This document shows, piece by piece, positions 8,571-20,652 of a DNA stretch of 64,000 nt. How positions within the stretch are numbered: the stretch's first letter is position 1; each line of letters starts with the position of its first letter. Source of the DNA: Micrococcus cohnii (GTDB lineage Bacteria; Actinomycetota; Actinomycetes; Actinomycetales; Micrococcaceae). The notes below the pieces were generated by a model. The model saw only the letters and a program-made list of their open reading frames with translations. It was not told where the DNA came from and did not search any database. A program made the position numbers and the translations under genes. The DNA lies in assembly GCF_014205175.1 (NCBI RefSeq), contig NZ_JACHNA010000001.1:2170001-2234000 (forward strand). Direction: 5' to 3'.

Positions 8571-9590
8571 ATGACTGAGAACCTTGCCGACACCGGCACC
8601 CAGGACCTGTCCGCGAACACCGTCCTCGTCCTCGCCGAGCTCGACGCCGACGGTGCCGTCCGTTCGAACGCGGCCGGGCTGCTCGGGGCGGCCTCCACCG
8701 TCGGCACGCCCGTGGCCGTCGTCGCCGCGAAGCCCGGCGCCGCGCAGCAGGCCGTCGCCCGAGTGGGTGAGCTGGGCGCCGCTCGCGTGTTCGTCTATGA
8801 GGCCCCCGACGCCGGGGACGTCCTCGGCTCCGCGGCGGTGGCCGCGCTCGCCGAGGCCGTCCGGCAGACCGCCCCCGTCGCGGTGCTGCTGCCCAACGCC
8901 CCTGAGTCACGCGCTGTGGCCGGGCGCCTGTCCGTGCGTGTGAAGGGCCCTGTCTGCGCCGACGCGGTGGGCCTGCGCTGGGCCGATGACGAGGTCATCG
9001 CCCAGCACTCCGTGTTCGGCGGTGACGTGCAGTCCGAGTCCACGGGCGAGGGCGGACCCCGCATCATCACGATGCGCGGCGGGTCCATCGACGCCCGGGC
9101 CCAGGCGGTGCCCTCGCCCGAGACGATCACGCTCGAGGCCGGCGCGCTGCCGCAGGTGAGCGCCGGCGCGCAGATCCGCGAGGTCAGCGCCCACCAGAGC
9201 ACGTCGAGCCGCCCCGAGCTGCGCAGCGCCAAGACCGTCGTCTCCGGCGGTCGCGGCGTCGGCTCCGAGGAGGGCTTCCAGGTCGTCGAGCAGCTCGCCG
9301 ACGAGCTGGGCGCCGCCGTGGGCGCCTCGCGCGCCGCGGTCGACGCCGGCTACACCCCGGCGGAGCGGCAGGTCGGGCAGACCGGCGTCATCGTCTCCCC
9401 GGACCTGTACATCGCCCTGGGCATCTCGGGCGCGATCCAGCATCGCGCCGGCATGCAGACCGCGAAGACGATCGTCGCGATCGACAAGAACGAGGACGCC
9501 GAGATCTTCGAGATCGCGGACTTCAGTGTGGTCGGGGACCTGTTCAAGGTCGTCCCGCAGCTGATCGAGCAGATCCGCGCTCGCCGCTGA
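8571..9590 (+). CDS. etfA: Electron transfer flavoprotein alpha subunit
   Basis: The protein has about 339 residues. The amino half ([11 protein letters not shown], then [18 protein letters not shown]) is the EtfA Rossmann-like part. The carboxy half carries the FAD-binding signature, with [49 protein letters not shown] and [11 protein letters not shown]. It holds the FAD of the EtfAB heterodimer. Two in-frame ATGs lie 6 nt apart. The second (8571) has the better spacing to GAGGAG, and the first (8565) would add two residues. The gene lies 34 bp after etfB. Confidence 0.95.
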   Translation: MTENLADTGTQDLSANTVLVLAELDADGAVRSNAAGLLGAASTVGTPVAVVAAKPGAAQQAVARVGELGAARVFVYEAPDAGDVLGSAAVAALAEAVRQTAPVAVLLPNAPESRAVAGRLSVRVKGPVCADAVGLRWADDEVIAQHSVFGGDVQSESTGEGGPRIITMRGGSIDARAQAVPSPETITLEAGALPQVSAGAQIREVSAHQSTSSRPELRSAKTVVSGGRGVGSEEGFQVVEQLADELGAAVGASRAAVDAGYTPAERQVGQTGVIVSPDLYIALGISGAIQHRAGMQTAKTIVAIDKNEDAEIFEIADFSVVGDLFKVVPQLIEQIRARR

Positions 9591-9618
9591 CGGCGGCACG
9601 CCGCGGAGAGAGGAACGC

Positions 9619-11316
9619 ATGGGCAAGCAGCGCATGGCCGGGTACACGCCGCTGAAGGGTGCGCCTGAGCCGATCGGCATGGCCGCCGGCGGAGTCGCGC
9701 ACGACGAGACAGCTCCCGCTCCGGTGCGCGGTGCGGCGGCCCCGTCGGTCGCGGACGCGACGCACGACCGCGCCACGGCGCCGGGGGCGGCAGCCGGTCC
9801 GGAGGGCGTGACCGACGGCGGATCCGAGGCAGGCCCCGCCGAGGGGCCCAGCATGACCGGTGTGCCGTACGAACAGCGGCAGCGCATGGCCGGGTACACC
9901 CCGTTGCGCGGCGCCAGCCCTGGCGCCGCCCCGGCCGCTGCTGTGGGCACGGGGTCGCCGGGCGGTGCGCAGCACGAGCACGCGTCGAGCGCCGCAGAGC
10001 CCGGCGAGGTCGCCGCCGGCACCGTGCCGGAGCCCGCACCGTCAACGGACCGAGGCGCGGCCCTGGCCGCGCCTGAGTCGCAGGCTGAGAGCGCGGCGCG
10101 GCCTGACGCCCAGTCCGCGGCCCCGACCGGTCAGCGCATGAAGGGGTACACCCCGCTCAAGCGCCCGGCCGTTCCGCAGGCCCCGGCATCGACCCCCGAT
10201 GCGGGGCCCACGGCCGCCGCGTCTGCCACGACTGCGTCGTCGCCTGCCGAGGCTCGGCCAGCTTCCGCCGCGCCGAAGCAGCGCATGGGCGGCCAGCAGG
10301 CCGCACCGCACGCTGCTGCTGCCGGCGCCACGACGCCGCCGTCCGCGACGAAGCCCTCCACGACGACGTCGCCCGCGACGGGCGAGGCCTCGGCCGGCAC
10401 AACCGCGGAGACCTCCTCGTCACGCCGGCGCCTGCTCGTCACCGTCGCCTCCGTCGTCCTGCTGGCCCTGGTTGCGGTGCTCGCGGCGCGTGGTCTGCGC
10501 ACGCTCGAGCCGGTCCAGCAGTTCATCGCCCAGTACGACGGGCACCCGAGGCACCCGGAGTCCGCCCCCATCGGGCTGCCGGCGTGGCTGGGCTGGCAGC
10601 ACTTCCTGAACATGTTCCTGATGGTGCTGATCATTCGCACGGGTCTGCAGATCCGGCGCGAGCAGCGCCCTCCGGCGCACTTCACCCCGAAGGAGAACTC
10701 GCTGTTCTCCGCGAAGGGCGCCCCGCCCAAGAAATACTCGCTCACCATCTGGACGCACCAGGCGCTCGACCTGCTCTGGCTGCTCAACGGCGTGGTGTTC
10801 GTTGTCCTGCTGTTCCTGACGGGGCAGTGGATGCGCATCATCCCCACGGACCCGTTCGTGTTCCACCACGCGCTGTCCGCCGGGCTGCAGTACCTCTCGC
10901 TCGACTGGCCTGCGGAGAACGGCTGGGTGCACTACAACGCGCTGCAGATGATCTCCTACACGCTCGTCGTGTTCGTCGCCGCGCCGCTGGCCGCGCTCAC
11001 CGGCTGGCGCATGTCCAGCTGGTTCCCCGCGAACTCGTCCGGCCTGGCCAAGGCGTTCCCCATGGAGGCGGCCCGCCGAGTGCACTTCCCGGTGCTGCTG
11101 TTCTTCATCGGCTTCCTCGTGGTGCACGTGTTCCTCGTGCTCTTCACGGGCCTGACCCGGAACCTGAACTACATGTACACCGGGCGCGACTCGGCCGACG
11201 TGTGGGGGCTGATCGTCTTCCTCGTCTCCGTGGCCGTCATCGCGGTCGGGTGGTTCTTCCTCAAACCCCAGTTCCTCGCCCCCGTCGCCTCGAAGTTCGG
11301 CACCGTCGGCCGCTGA
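9619..11316 (+). CDS. Cytochrome b561-like membrane protein with repeat-bearing disordered tail
   Basis: This 565-residue protein has an Ala/Pro/Ser-rich, probably disordered first half. The nonapeptide QRMxGYTPL occurs there at residues 4-12, 88-96 and 172-180, exactly 84 apart, with a broken copy QRMGG at 221. After a membrane segment at about 272-291 comes a prokaryotic cytochrome b561/b6-like domain with several helices and helix histidines usable as haem ligands ([40 protein letters not shown]). It sits directly behind etfBA, so it could link ETF electrons to the membrane. That role is an inference from position. The tail repeats may be a docking motif for a partner. GAGAGAGGAA precedes the start. 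Confidence 0.75.
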   Translation: MGKQRMAGYTPLKGAPEPIGMAAGGVAHDETAPAPVRGAAAPSVADATHDRATAPGAAAGPEGVTDGGSEAGPAEGPSMTGVPYEQRQRMAGYTPLRGASPGAAPAAAVGTGSPGGAQHEHASSAAEPGEVAAGTVPEPAPSTDRGAALAAPESQAESAARPDAQSAAPTGQRMKGYTPLKRPAVPQAPASTPDAGPTAAASATTASSPAEARPASAAPKQRMGGQQAAPHAAAAGATTPPSATKPSTTTSPATGEASAGTTAETSSSRRRLLVTVASVVLLALVAVLAARGLRTLEPVQQFIAQYDGHPRHPESAPIGLPAWLGWQHFLNMFLMVLIIRTGLQIRREQRPPAHFTPKENSLFSAKGAPPKKYSLTIWTHQALDLLWLLNGVVFVVLLFLTGQWMRIIPTDPFVFHHALSAGLQYLSLDWPAENGWVHYNALQMISYTLVVFVAAPLAALTGWRMSSWFPANSSGLAKAFPMEAARRVHFPVLLFFIGFLVVHVFLVLFTGLTRNLNYMYTGRDSADVWGLIVFLVSVAVIAVGWFFLKPQFLAPVASKFGTVGR

Positions 11317-11349
11317 CCGGGCGGCCCCACACCGACAGGAGAGACCAGC

Positions 11350-12414
11350 ATGACCGAGCCCAGCACCCATGACGCCACCGGCACCGACGAGCTGCTCGTC
11401 GAGACCCGAGGCCGCCTCGGCGTCATCACGCTCAACCGCCCCAAGGCCATCAACGCCCTCACCCACGCCATGGTGCGCGACGTCGCCGCCCAGCTGCGAT
11501 GCTGGCGCGATGACGACGCCGTCCAGGCCGTCCTGATCCGCGGCGCCGGGGAGCGCGGCCTGTGCGCCGGCGGCGACATCGTCTCCGTGCACGACGCCGC
11601 GAAGGCCGGCCGGTTCGAGGAGTCCGAGGCGTTCTTCGCCGACGAGTACCGCATGAACCACATGATCAGCCAGTTCCCCAAGCCGATCGTCGCGCTCCAG
11701 GACGGCATCGTGCTCGGCGGCGGGGTCGGCATCTCGGGGCACGCCTCCCACCGCGTGTCCACCGAGCGCACGCGCTGGGGCATGCCCGAGACGGGCATCG
11801 GATTCGTCCCGGACGTCGGCGGCACCTGGCTGATCTCCCGGCTGCCCTCGCAGTTCGGGCTGCACCTGGGGATGACCGGCTCACACATCACGGGCGCCGA
11901 CGTCATGGCCCTGGGGCTGAGCACGCACCACGTCGCCTCGTCCGACCTCGACGCGCTCACCGAGGCCCTCGAGACCCAGGAACCCGACGCCGCACTGGCC
12001 CGCTTCGCCGCGGAGCCCGGCGAGTCCCCGCTGTGGGCGCAGCGACCGTGGGTGGACCACTGCTACGCGGCCGACACGCCTGCCGCGATCATCGCGCGGC
12101 TGCGCGAACGCGAGGAGCCGGAGGCGCAGAAGGCAGCCGACCGGCTCGAGTCGCTCAGCCCCACCGCGATCTCCGTGACCCTCGCCGCCGTGCGCCGCGC
12201 TCGTCAGGCCCGCAGCCTCGGCACCGTGCTCAAGACCGAGTACCGGACGACCTGCGCACACGTGCGCGGCCACGACTTCCCCGAGGGGATCCGGGCGCTG
12301 CTGGTGGACAAGGACAAGTCCCCGCACTGGCGCCCCGGCACGCTGGATGAGGTCACCGCCGACGACGTCGACGCATACTTCCTCGAGCCGGCCTCCGGCG
12401 ACCTCGAACTCTGA
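11350..12414 (+). CDS. Enoyl-CoA hydratase/isomerase family protein, probable 3-hydroxyisobutyryl-CoA hydrolase
   Basis: The protein has 354 residues, longer than simple enoyl-CoA hydratases (about 260) and typical of the HIBYL-CoA hydrolase branch. The crotonase fold is clear from GVITLNRPKAINALTHAMV and the oxyanion-hole segments RGLCAGGDI and GIVLGGGVGISGHASHRV. The acidic residues of the branch are in MPETGIGFVPDVGGTWLISR. The carboxy-terminal extension DFPEGIRALLVDKDKSPHW is also characteristic. The enzyme releases 3-hydroxyisobutyrate from its CoA ester in valine breakdown. It is the last gene of the etf cluster, where FAD-linked acyl-CoA dehydrogenation would feed ETF. A related short-chain acyl-CoA hydratase remains possible. 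Confidence 0.82.
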   Translation: MTEPSTHDATGTDELLVETRGRLGVITLNRPKAINALTHAMVRDVAAQLRCWRDDDAVQAVLIRGAGERGLCAGGDIVSVHDAAKAGRFEESEAFFADEYRMNHMISQFPKPIVALQDGIVLGGGVGISGHASHRVSTERTRWGMPETGIGFVPDVGGTWLISRLPSQFGLHLGMTGSHITGADVMALGLSTHHVASSDLDALTEALETQEPDAALARFAAEPGESPLWAQRPWVDHCYAADTPAAIIARLREREEPEAQKAADRLESLSPTAISVTLAAVRRARQARSLGTVLKTEYRTTCAHVRGHDFPEGIRALLVDKDKSPHWRPGTLDEVTADDVDAYFLEPASGDLEL

Positions 12415-12439
12415 GCCCGGGCGGCCAGCCGGGGGGATG

Positions 12440-13504
12440 TCAGCCCTGGGCCGCCCGGAAGGTGACTTGCACCTGCACCATCGGCTTCTCCGCGACCGGC
12501 TCGCCCGCCTCGTCGAGGCGCACCAGGTCCACGTCCACCAGGCGCAGCGACCGGCCGGCGTGCCGCACCCGCGTCATCGCGACCATCTCGCCGTGCCCGG
12601 GCCGGGTGAAGATCGTGCGGATCGCCTGCACGTCGTACTTCTCCCGGTCGGGCATCGCGGCCTGGGCGGCCAGCACCGCGCGCAGCGTCATCGCGCCGCC
12701 GTGCATCGATCCCTGCGGGTTCGCCAGCGCGGAGCCGTCGGCGAACCGCAGGCCCGGGCGCGGAGCCGGGTCGACCTGCGGTCGCGCGGCCGGGTCGGCC
12801 TCCGGGACGGTCGACTCGTCCACGCCGAGCAGCGAGGCCATCGGCACGCGGGTGGAAGCGTCGACGGGCAGCCGGCTGTGGGCGACGAACGCGTCCAAGG
12901 CCGCGGGCGTGGCCGCCGGGACGGCCTGAAACCACCCGGTCGCCTCGACGTGTCGCACGCCGGCCTCATCCACGAGCCAGGCGCGGGCCGCGCCGCCGAG
13001 CGCGTCACCGTGCAGCGGCGCGTACCAGCACTCCAGCTGCGGCGCGTCGGCGGGATCGGCGTCGGCGGAAGGGTCGAATCCAGGCAGCGGGCGCAGCACG
13101 TTGACCTGCAGCTCCGTGGTGACGACCGCCTCGAGTTCCCCCGCAGCCGCGTGATGCACGGCAACGGCCGTCGCGTTGTCCATCATGATCGTCGCGGCGG
13201 CACCCGTCGGGCGTCCGTCCAGACCGATCGTCCACGGCCCCACCTCGAATCGCGCCGGGTTCCAGGAGACCGCGTCCTGCCCCGCCGTGGCGTCGCCTGC
13301 TGGGCCGCGGCGCACGCTCTCGTGCCGGCGCAGGCCGAAGAGACGCTCGGTGCGGCCCGAGGGCTGGGTGCGCGGACCGGTCAGCTCGGCCGTCTCGGCG
13401 CCCAGTGCATGCGGGGACGGCGGCGCCGGGACCGGTGTCCGCTCCGGTGTCGATGCGGAGATGTCGGCGGCGGGAATCGAGGCGTCAGGCTGAGGAGTCG
13501 TCAC
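12440..13504 (-). CDS. Double-hotdog acyl-CoA thioesterase (PaaI/TesB-like)
   Basis: The protein has about 354 residues with two hotdog-like halves. The first contains GRPTGAAATIMMDNATAVAVHH. The second contains LANPQGSMHGGAMTLRAVLA, in which NPxGxxHGG is the PaaI-type thioesterase signature. It should hydrolyse an acyl- or aryl-CoA, consistent with the convergent acyl-CoA hydrolase gene 25 bp away. I prefer the GTG at 13504, which is preceded by TAGCGT but no Shine-Dalgarno. The frame remains open to 13540. Confidence 0.75.
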   Translation of the reverse strand: MTTPQPDASIPAADISASTPERTPVPAPPSPHALGAETAELTGPRTQPSGRTERLFGLRRHESVRRGPAGDATAGQDAVSWNPARFEVGPWTIGLDGRPTGAAATIMMDNATAVAVHHAAAGELEAVVTTELQVNVLRPLPGFDPSADADPADAPQLECWYAPLHGDALGGAARAWLVDEAGVRHVEATGWFQAVPAATPAALDAFVAHSRLPVDASTRVPMASLLGVDESTVPEADPAARPQVDPAPRPGLRFADGSALANPQGSMHGGAMTLRAVLAAQAAMPDREKYDVQAIRTIFTRPGHGEMVAMTRVRHAGRSLRLVDVDLVRLDEAGEPVAEKPMVQVQVTFRAAQG

Positions 13505-13600
13505 GACATCAGACGCTAACCGACACCATGGCGACGCCACGGGCCGATGTGAGGGGCGTCATCGGCGTTCGGCCGACGACTCCGGCGGCCCCTTCGGGCC

Positions 13601-13972
13601 TTAGTAGCTGGAGTACCCGTCCGAGGTCAGCTCGTGCTTCTCGTCACCGGTGATCGGCGGGTTGAACACCGAGACCAGGTGCATGTCCTCGGTGCCGCCG
13701 CGCAGCTCGTGCTTCTCATGCTTCGGCAACACGTAGACAGTGCCGGGGACGATCTCGTGAACGGTGCCGTCGGGCTCCACGACCGCACCGTTCCCGGCGA
13801 CGCAGTAGCAGGCCTCCTGGTGGTTGCGGTACTGCAGCTTCGAGGAGCTGCCGGCCTCCACGATCGTGTGGCACAGGGCGAATCCCATGCCGTCCGCCGA
13901 GGTCAGCAGGCGCTCTGAGGTGCCTGCGCCCCACTGGACCTTCTCGACGTCCTCACGGCTGCGGGTGTACAT
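13601..13972 (-). CDS. ectC: L-ectoine synthase, solitary copy
   Basis: The protein has 123 residues, slightly shorter than typical EctC (about 130), and is a single cupin. DGMGFALCHTIVEAGSSSKL, YRNHQEACYCVAGNGAV, PGTVYVLPKHEKHELRGG and EDMHLVSVFNPPITGDE follow EctC closely. The residues equivalent to the iron ligands of characterised EctC are kept (Glu53, Tyr80, His88). EctC cyclises N-gamma-acetyl-diaminobutyrate to the osmoprotectant ectoine. No ectA, ectB, ectD or ask_ect gene lies in the flanking 13 kb on the left or anywhere to the right in this window. It therefore needs a substrate from a distant locus or acts in salvage. AAAGGA precedes the ATG at 13972. The amino terminus is divergent from typical EctC. 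Confidence 0.88.
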   Translation of the reverse strand: MYTRSREDVEKVQWGAGTSERLLTSADGMGFALCHTIVEAGSSSKLQYRNHQEACYCVAGNGAVVEPDGTVHEIVPGTVYVLPKHEKHELRGGTEDMHLVSVFNPPITGDEKHELTSDGYSSY

Positions 13973-14030
13973 GGCGGATCCTTTCCGTCGCGGATGCGGC
14001 GGGAACTCTCCCCGCCGCCTGTGCCCCGAC

Positions 14031-14059
14031 GGTAGACACAGGCCGTGCGCGAGGCTCAA
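14031..14059 (-). promoter_or_regulatory. Candidate ectC promoter with leader hairpin
   Basis: On the minus strand TTGAGC (14054-14059) and TCTACC (14031-14036) are 17 bp apart, a good sigma-A spacing. A transcript starting near 14024 would carry a leader of about 50 nt. It contains a perfect 8-bp hairpin (13996-14003 with 14011-14018) just before the ribosome site. That hairpin could modulate translation, but this is an inference. Confidence 0.4.
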
Positions 14060-14127
14060 GAGGTGCGCGGCGCCCTCTCGCCCCGCGTTCCCGTGTGGAA
14101 TACTGAGGTGTACGTCGCATTGCCCTG

Positions 14128-14372
14128 CGCGGGAGAGCGTCGACGCGGCCCCTCGGCGGGCCGTTTGGTCGGCCGCCGAAGGAGCAAGACCTCCCCGGGA
14201 ATCTCTCAGGCATCCGTACCGCGTGGGGGACCGGCGCTCTGAAAAGCGCGTCGGGACGCGCGCCGCGCCCCGCTCGGCCCGTTCCGCCGCCACCGACGGT
14301 GCAAGCCCCCGCGCCCGTGCGCGAGGCGGAAACTCTCAGGTCCATGACAGAGCGGGGAGCCGACCTATTCCC
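14128..14372 (+). ncRNA. Tandem glycine riboswitch (gcvT RNA)
   Basis: Two glycine aptamers are visible in series. Aptamer 1 (about 14128-14250) has the core strings GGAGCAAGAC, GGGAATCTCTCAGGCA and the closing CGCTCTGAAAAGCG. Aptamer 2 (about 14255-14372) has GACGGTGCAAGCC, GGCGGAAACTCTCAGGTCCA and GACAGAGCGGGG. These are the conserved glycine-binding junction elements. The short linker between the aptamers is typical of the tandem form. The element lies 35 nt before the gcvP start, so glycine should switch on the cleavage system. Upstream, TGG followed by AATACT (14099-14104) looks like an extended -10 promoter. The outer boundaries are approximate. Confidence 0.93.
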
Positions 14373-14406
14373 GTGCCGGCCCTCGGCAGGAACCCCGGAG
14401 GTACCC

Positions 14407-17334
<2,928 letters not shown>

Positions 17335-17362
17335 GCAGACAGCACCGACAAGGAGAACGACG

Positions 17363-18529
<1,167 letters not shown>

Positions 18530-18700
18530 GCGGCGGGGCGTGTGGCCGCGTCGGCGTCGCCCCGGCCCCTCCGTCGGGCGCAAGGGCTCGTTCGCTAGGA
18601 TGGGCCACCGGTGCGCGGCCCTGGTCGTCACGCTCCGCGATCGGACGCCCCCTCGCTACGGCGTCTGACACAATTTGTCCGCCCACGTCAGGATCTCCGA

Positions 18701-19525
18701 ATGACCCACGTCGCCGCCCGCGCCCGCGTCCCGAAGAAGGCGCTCATCGTGTTCGCCGTCGTGGCCGCGATCATGCTGGGTCTGGCGGCCGTGTCCGTCG
18801 TGCGGGGGATCGTGCATGAGAGCCGGCGGATGCAGGTCGTGGAGGTCCTCGACGGCAACACCGTCGTCGTGGACGCGAACGGCGAGCACAAGACCGTGAA
18901 GATGGCCGGGGTCCAGTCCTCGATCCGCAACCCCGACGGGCTGCGGGGAGGGCCGAACATGTGCCTGGGGGAGAAGTCCCACGGCTGGCTGCGCGACCGC
19001 CTCGTGCAGGGCGCCACCGCCGAGGTGGACCTGGAGGAGGGCGAGGACGGGCAGCAGTACGCCACCTTCCACCTCGCGGGCAAGGACGTGAACACGTCGA
19101 TGGCCGAGGCGGGCATGGCGGCGCCCACCGACACGGGCGTGGACGACGCGACGGCCAGTCAGATCGACGAGGCCAACGAGCTGGCCCGAAGCACCGGTGC
19201 GGGGCTCTATGACGTCGAGGAGAGCTGCACCTACAACAGCATGCTCTTCGAAGCGGAGTACAAGCTCGACTCGATCCCGGAGAAGACGGACAACACCGTC
19301 AAGGCGCTCGACAAACGCTCCCGCGAGGTGGCCGAGGCGGTCGACGAGATCCGTCTGATCCAGGAGGACGTCGAAGCGCTCGAGAAGGACGGCGGCGACT
19401 TTGAGGACCTCGCCTGGCATCCGGCCAAGGAGGACTTGAAGCAGAAGGCCGACGAGGCGGCCGAGAAGGGTCTGCAGCGTCTGCGCGAGCTCAACGACCG
19501 GCGAAACCAGATCACCGCCGGCTGA
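18701..19525 (+). CDS. Membrane-anchored protein with a degenerate SNase-like domain and coiled coil
   Basis: The protein has 274 residues. A single membrane segment (about 13-36) is followed by a domain (about 44-142) that reads like a staphylococcal-nuclease fold: VVEVLDGNTVVVDANG, then VKMAGV, EKSHGWLRDRLVQGATAEV and GKDVNTSMAEAGMAAPT. The catalytic positions are not kept. The usual DGDT is DGNT, the Arg of VRLxGID is Lys67, the Asp/Glu after it are absent, and the DxYGR arginine is missing in DGQQYATF. The last 110 residues are charged and helical (coiled coil). I infer a non-catalytic surface domain. AGGA precedes the ATG at 18701. An in-frame GTG at 18611 behind TAGGAT is an alternative start. 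Confidence 0.6.
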   Translation: MTHVAARARVPKKALIVFAVVAAIMLGLAAVSVVRGIVHESRRMQVVEVLDGNTVVVDANGEHKTVKMAGVQSSIRNPDGLRGGPNMCLGEKSHGWLRDRLVQGATAEVDLEEGEDGQQYATFHLAGKDVNTSMAEAGMAAPTDTGVDDATASQIDEANELARSTGAGLYDVEESCTYNSMLFEAEYKLDSIPEKTDNTVKALDKRSREVAEAVDEIRLIQEDVEALEKDGGDFEDLAWHPAKEDLKQKADEAAEKGLQRLRELNDRRNQITAG

Positions 19526-19597
19526 CGGACGCGGTCCGCCGTGGTCCGGTCGGCGTGTCGACGCGGTCGAGCCGGTTCTCGGCGGCTCGCTCGCTGT

Positions 19598-20275
19598 TCA
19601 GTCGAGCGAGAGGGTCACCAGACGCAGCTGCGCTGCACGGATGATCGCCTGGACGCGGTCGCGCACCTCGAGCTTCTCCATCGCCCGCGTCAGGGCCGCC
19701 TTCACGGTGGACTCCGACAGGTGCAGGCTCTGGGCGATCTCGGTGTTCGACTGCCCCCGGGCCAGCAGGGCGAGCACCTCGAGCTCGCGTTCGGTCAGGT
19801 CGGAACCGTCCGGGGCGCCCGCGTCCGTCGGCGGGCCAGCGGGCTCGTCTTCCGCGATCGCGGTGAGCAGCTGCTGCGTCACGGCGGGGGAGAGCACCGA
19901 TTCGCCGCGCCGGACCGCGCGGATTCCGTGGATGATCGTCGCGGGGGCCGCGTCCTTGAGCAGATACCCGGCGGCTCCGGCGCGCAGGGCCGGGACGACG
20001 TAGTTCTCCGAGGTGAACGTGGTGATCGCCAGAACGCGCGTCGACGGCGATTCAGCGGTGATGCGCCCCGTGGCCTGCACGCCGTCCATGACGGGCATCT
20101 GCATGTCCATCAGCACGACGTCGGGCTGGGTGGCGAGGCAGCTCTCGACGCCCTCGGCGCCGTTGGCGGCCACGCCGATACAGGTCATGCCCGGCGCCGA
20201 GTCGATCAGCGTGCGCAGTGCTCCGCTCATGAGCGGCTGGTCGTCCACGATCAGTACGCGAAGATCTTCAGTCAC
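19598..20275 (-). CDS. NarL/LuxR-family response regulator
   Basis: The protein has 225 residues. The receiver domain (about 5-120) has the acidic pair Asp11-Asp12, the phospho-acceptor Asp57 in VVLMDMQMP, and the conserved Lys in GYLLKD. A LuxR-type helix-turn-helix follows (LTERELEVLALLARGQSNTE, then LHLSESTVKAALTRAMEKL). It should bind DNA as a dimer after phosphorylation by the divergent kinase at 20649-21995. The GTG at 20275 has TAGACT 6 nt upstream and no Shine-Dalgarno, so the message is probably leaderless. The kinase and regulator are separated by a small secreted-peptide gene, not by the usual direct overlap. Confidence 0.92.
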   Translation of the reverse strand: MTEDLRVLIVDDQPLMSGALRTLIDSAPGMTCIGVAANGAEGVESCLATQPDVVLMDMQMPVMDGVQATGRITAESPSTRVLAITTFTSENYVVPALRAGAAGYLLKDAAPATIIHGIRAVRRGESVLSPAVTQQLLTAIAEDEPAGPPTDAGAPDGSDLTERELEVLALLARGQSNTEIAQSLHLSESTVKAALTRAMEKLEVRDRVQAIIRAAQLRLVTLSLD

Positions 20276-20391
20276 CGCGGCAGTCTATAAGGCGGCTCAC
20301 GTCCACGCGGAGGATCGAAGGCCCGCGTGATGGTTCGTGACGTGCCGAGGGTGGGCCCGCCACAGGCCTGACGCGGGAGCGATATCACCTA

Positions 20392-20439
20392 TTGGCGCAC
20401 AGTGAGGCCTGCCGCATAATGGTGATCATGACTGATCAC
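20392..20439 (+). promoter_or_regulatory. Strong leaderless promoter with overlapping 7-bp inverted repeat
   Basis: TTGGCG (20392-20397), a 17-bp spacer and CATAAT (20415-20420) form the clearest sigma-A promoter in the window. Seven nt later comes the ATG at 20428, so transcription should begin at or next to the start codon. A perfect inverted repeat GTGATCA-TGAC-TGATCAC (20422-20439) covers the start site. Paired 7-mers are the style of site bound by NarL-type regulators, so this may be an autoregulatory operator. That link is an inference. Confidence 0.55.
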
Positions 20440-20652
20440 ACTCGCACCCGTACCGTGGCCGCCGTCGGTGCGCTGCTGCTGTCCCTCTGCACCGTCTCCG
20501 CACCCGCCGCCTCGGCCGTGCCGGCCACCGCTCCGGCCACCTCCGCCTCCGTGTCCTCGGCGGAGCAGGTCGCCACTCCCGCCGGCTGGGGCGCCGGTGT
20601 CCGCGACCAGATCTGCAAGCACCTGGGCCTCTACTGCGACTTCGGGAGGTGA
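20428..20652 (+). CDS. Small secreted peptide precursor, possible signalling peptide
   Basis: This gene encodes 74 residues. A basic start (MTDHTRTRT) is followed by a hydrophobic core (VAAVGALLLSLCTV) and an Ala-X-Ala-rich cleavage region (SAPAASAVPATA), a standard Sec signal peptide. The mature part ends TPAGWGAGVRDQICKHLGLYCDFGR, with two cysteines seven residues apart that could form a loop. The gene overlaps the kinase start by 4 nt (GTGA), so the two are translationally coupled. I do not recognise a family. Size, export signal and coupling to a sensor kinase suggest a self-produced ligand, but a small exported regulator of the kinase is equally open. The start at 20428 follows from the promoter spacing. 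Confidence 0.6.
   Translation: MTDHTRTRTVAAVGALLLSLCTVSAPAASAVPATAPATSASVSSAEQVATPAGWGAGVRDQICKHLGLYCDFGR

Noticed and set aside
14299-14406. Upstream ATG start for gcvP
   Set aside because: It would place coding sequence inside the second glycine aptamer. The GTG at 14407 has a good ribosome site and gives the usual protein start.
18701-19525. Active secreted thermonuclease
   Set aside because: The conserved catalytic Arg, Asp and Glu positions are substituted or absent, so I call it degenerate.
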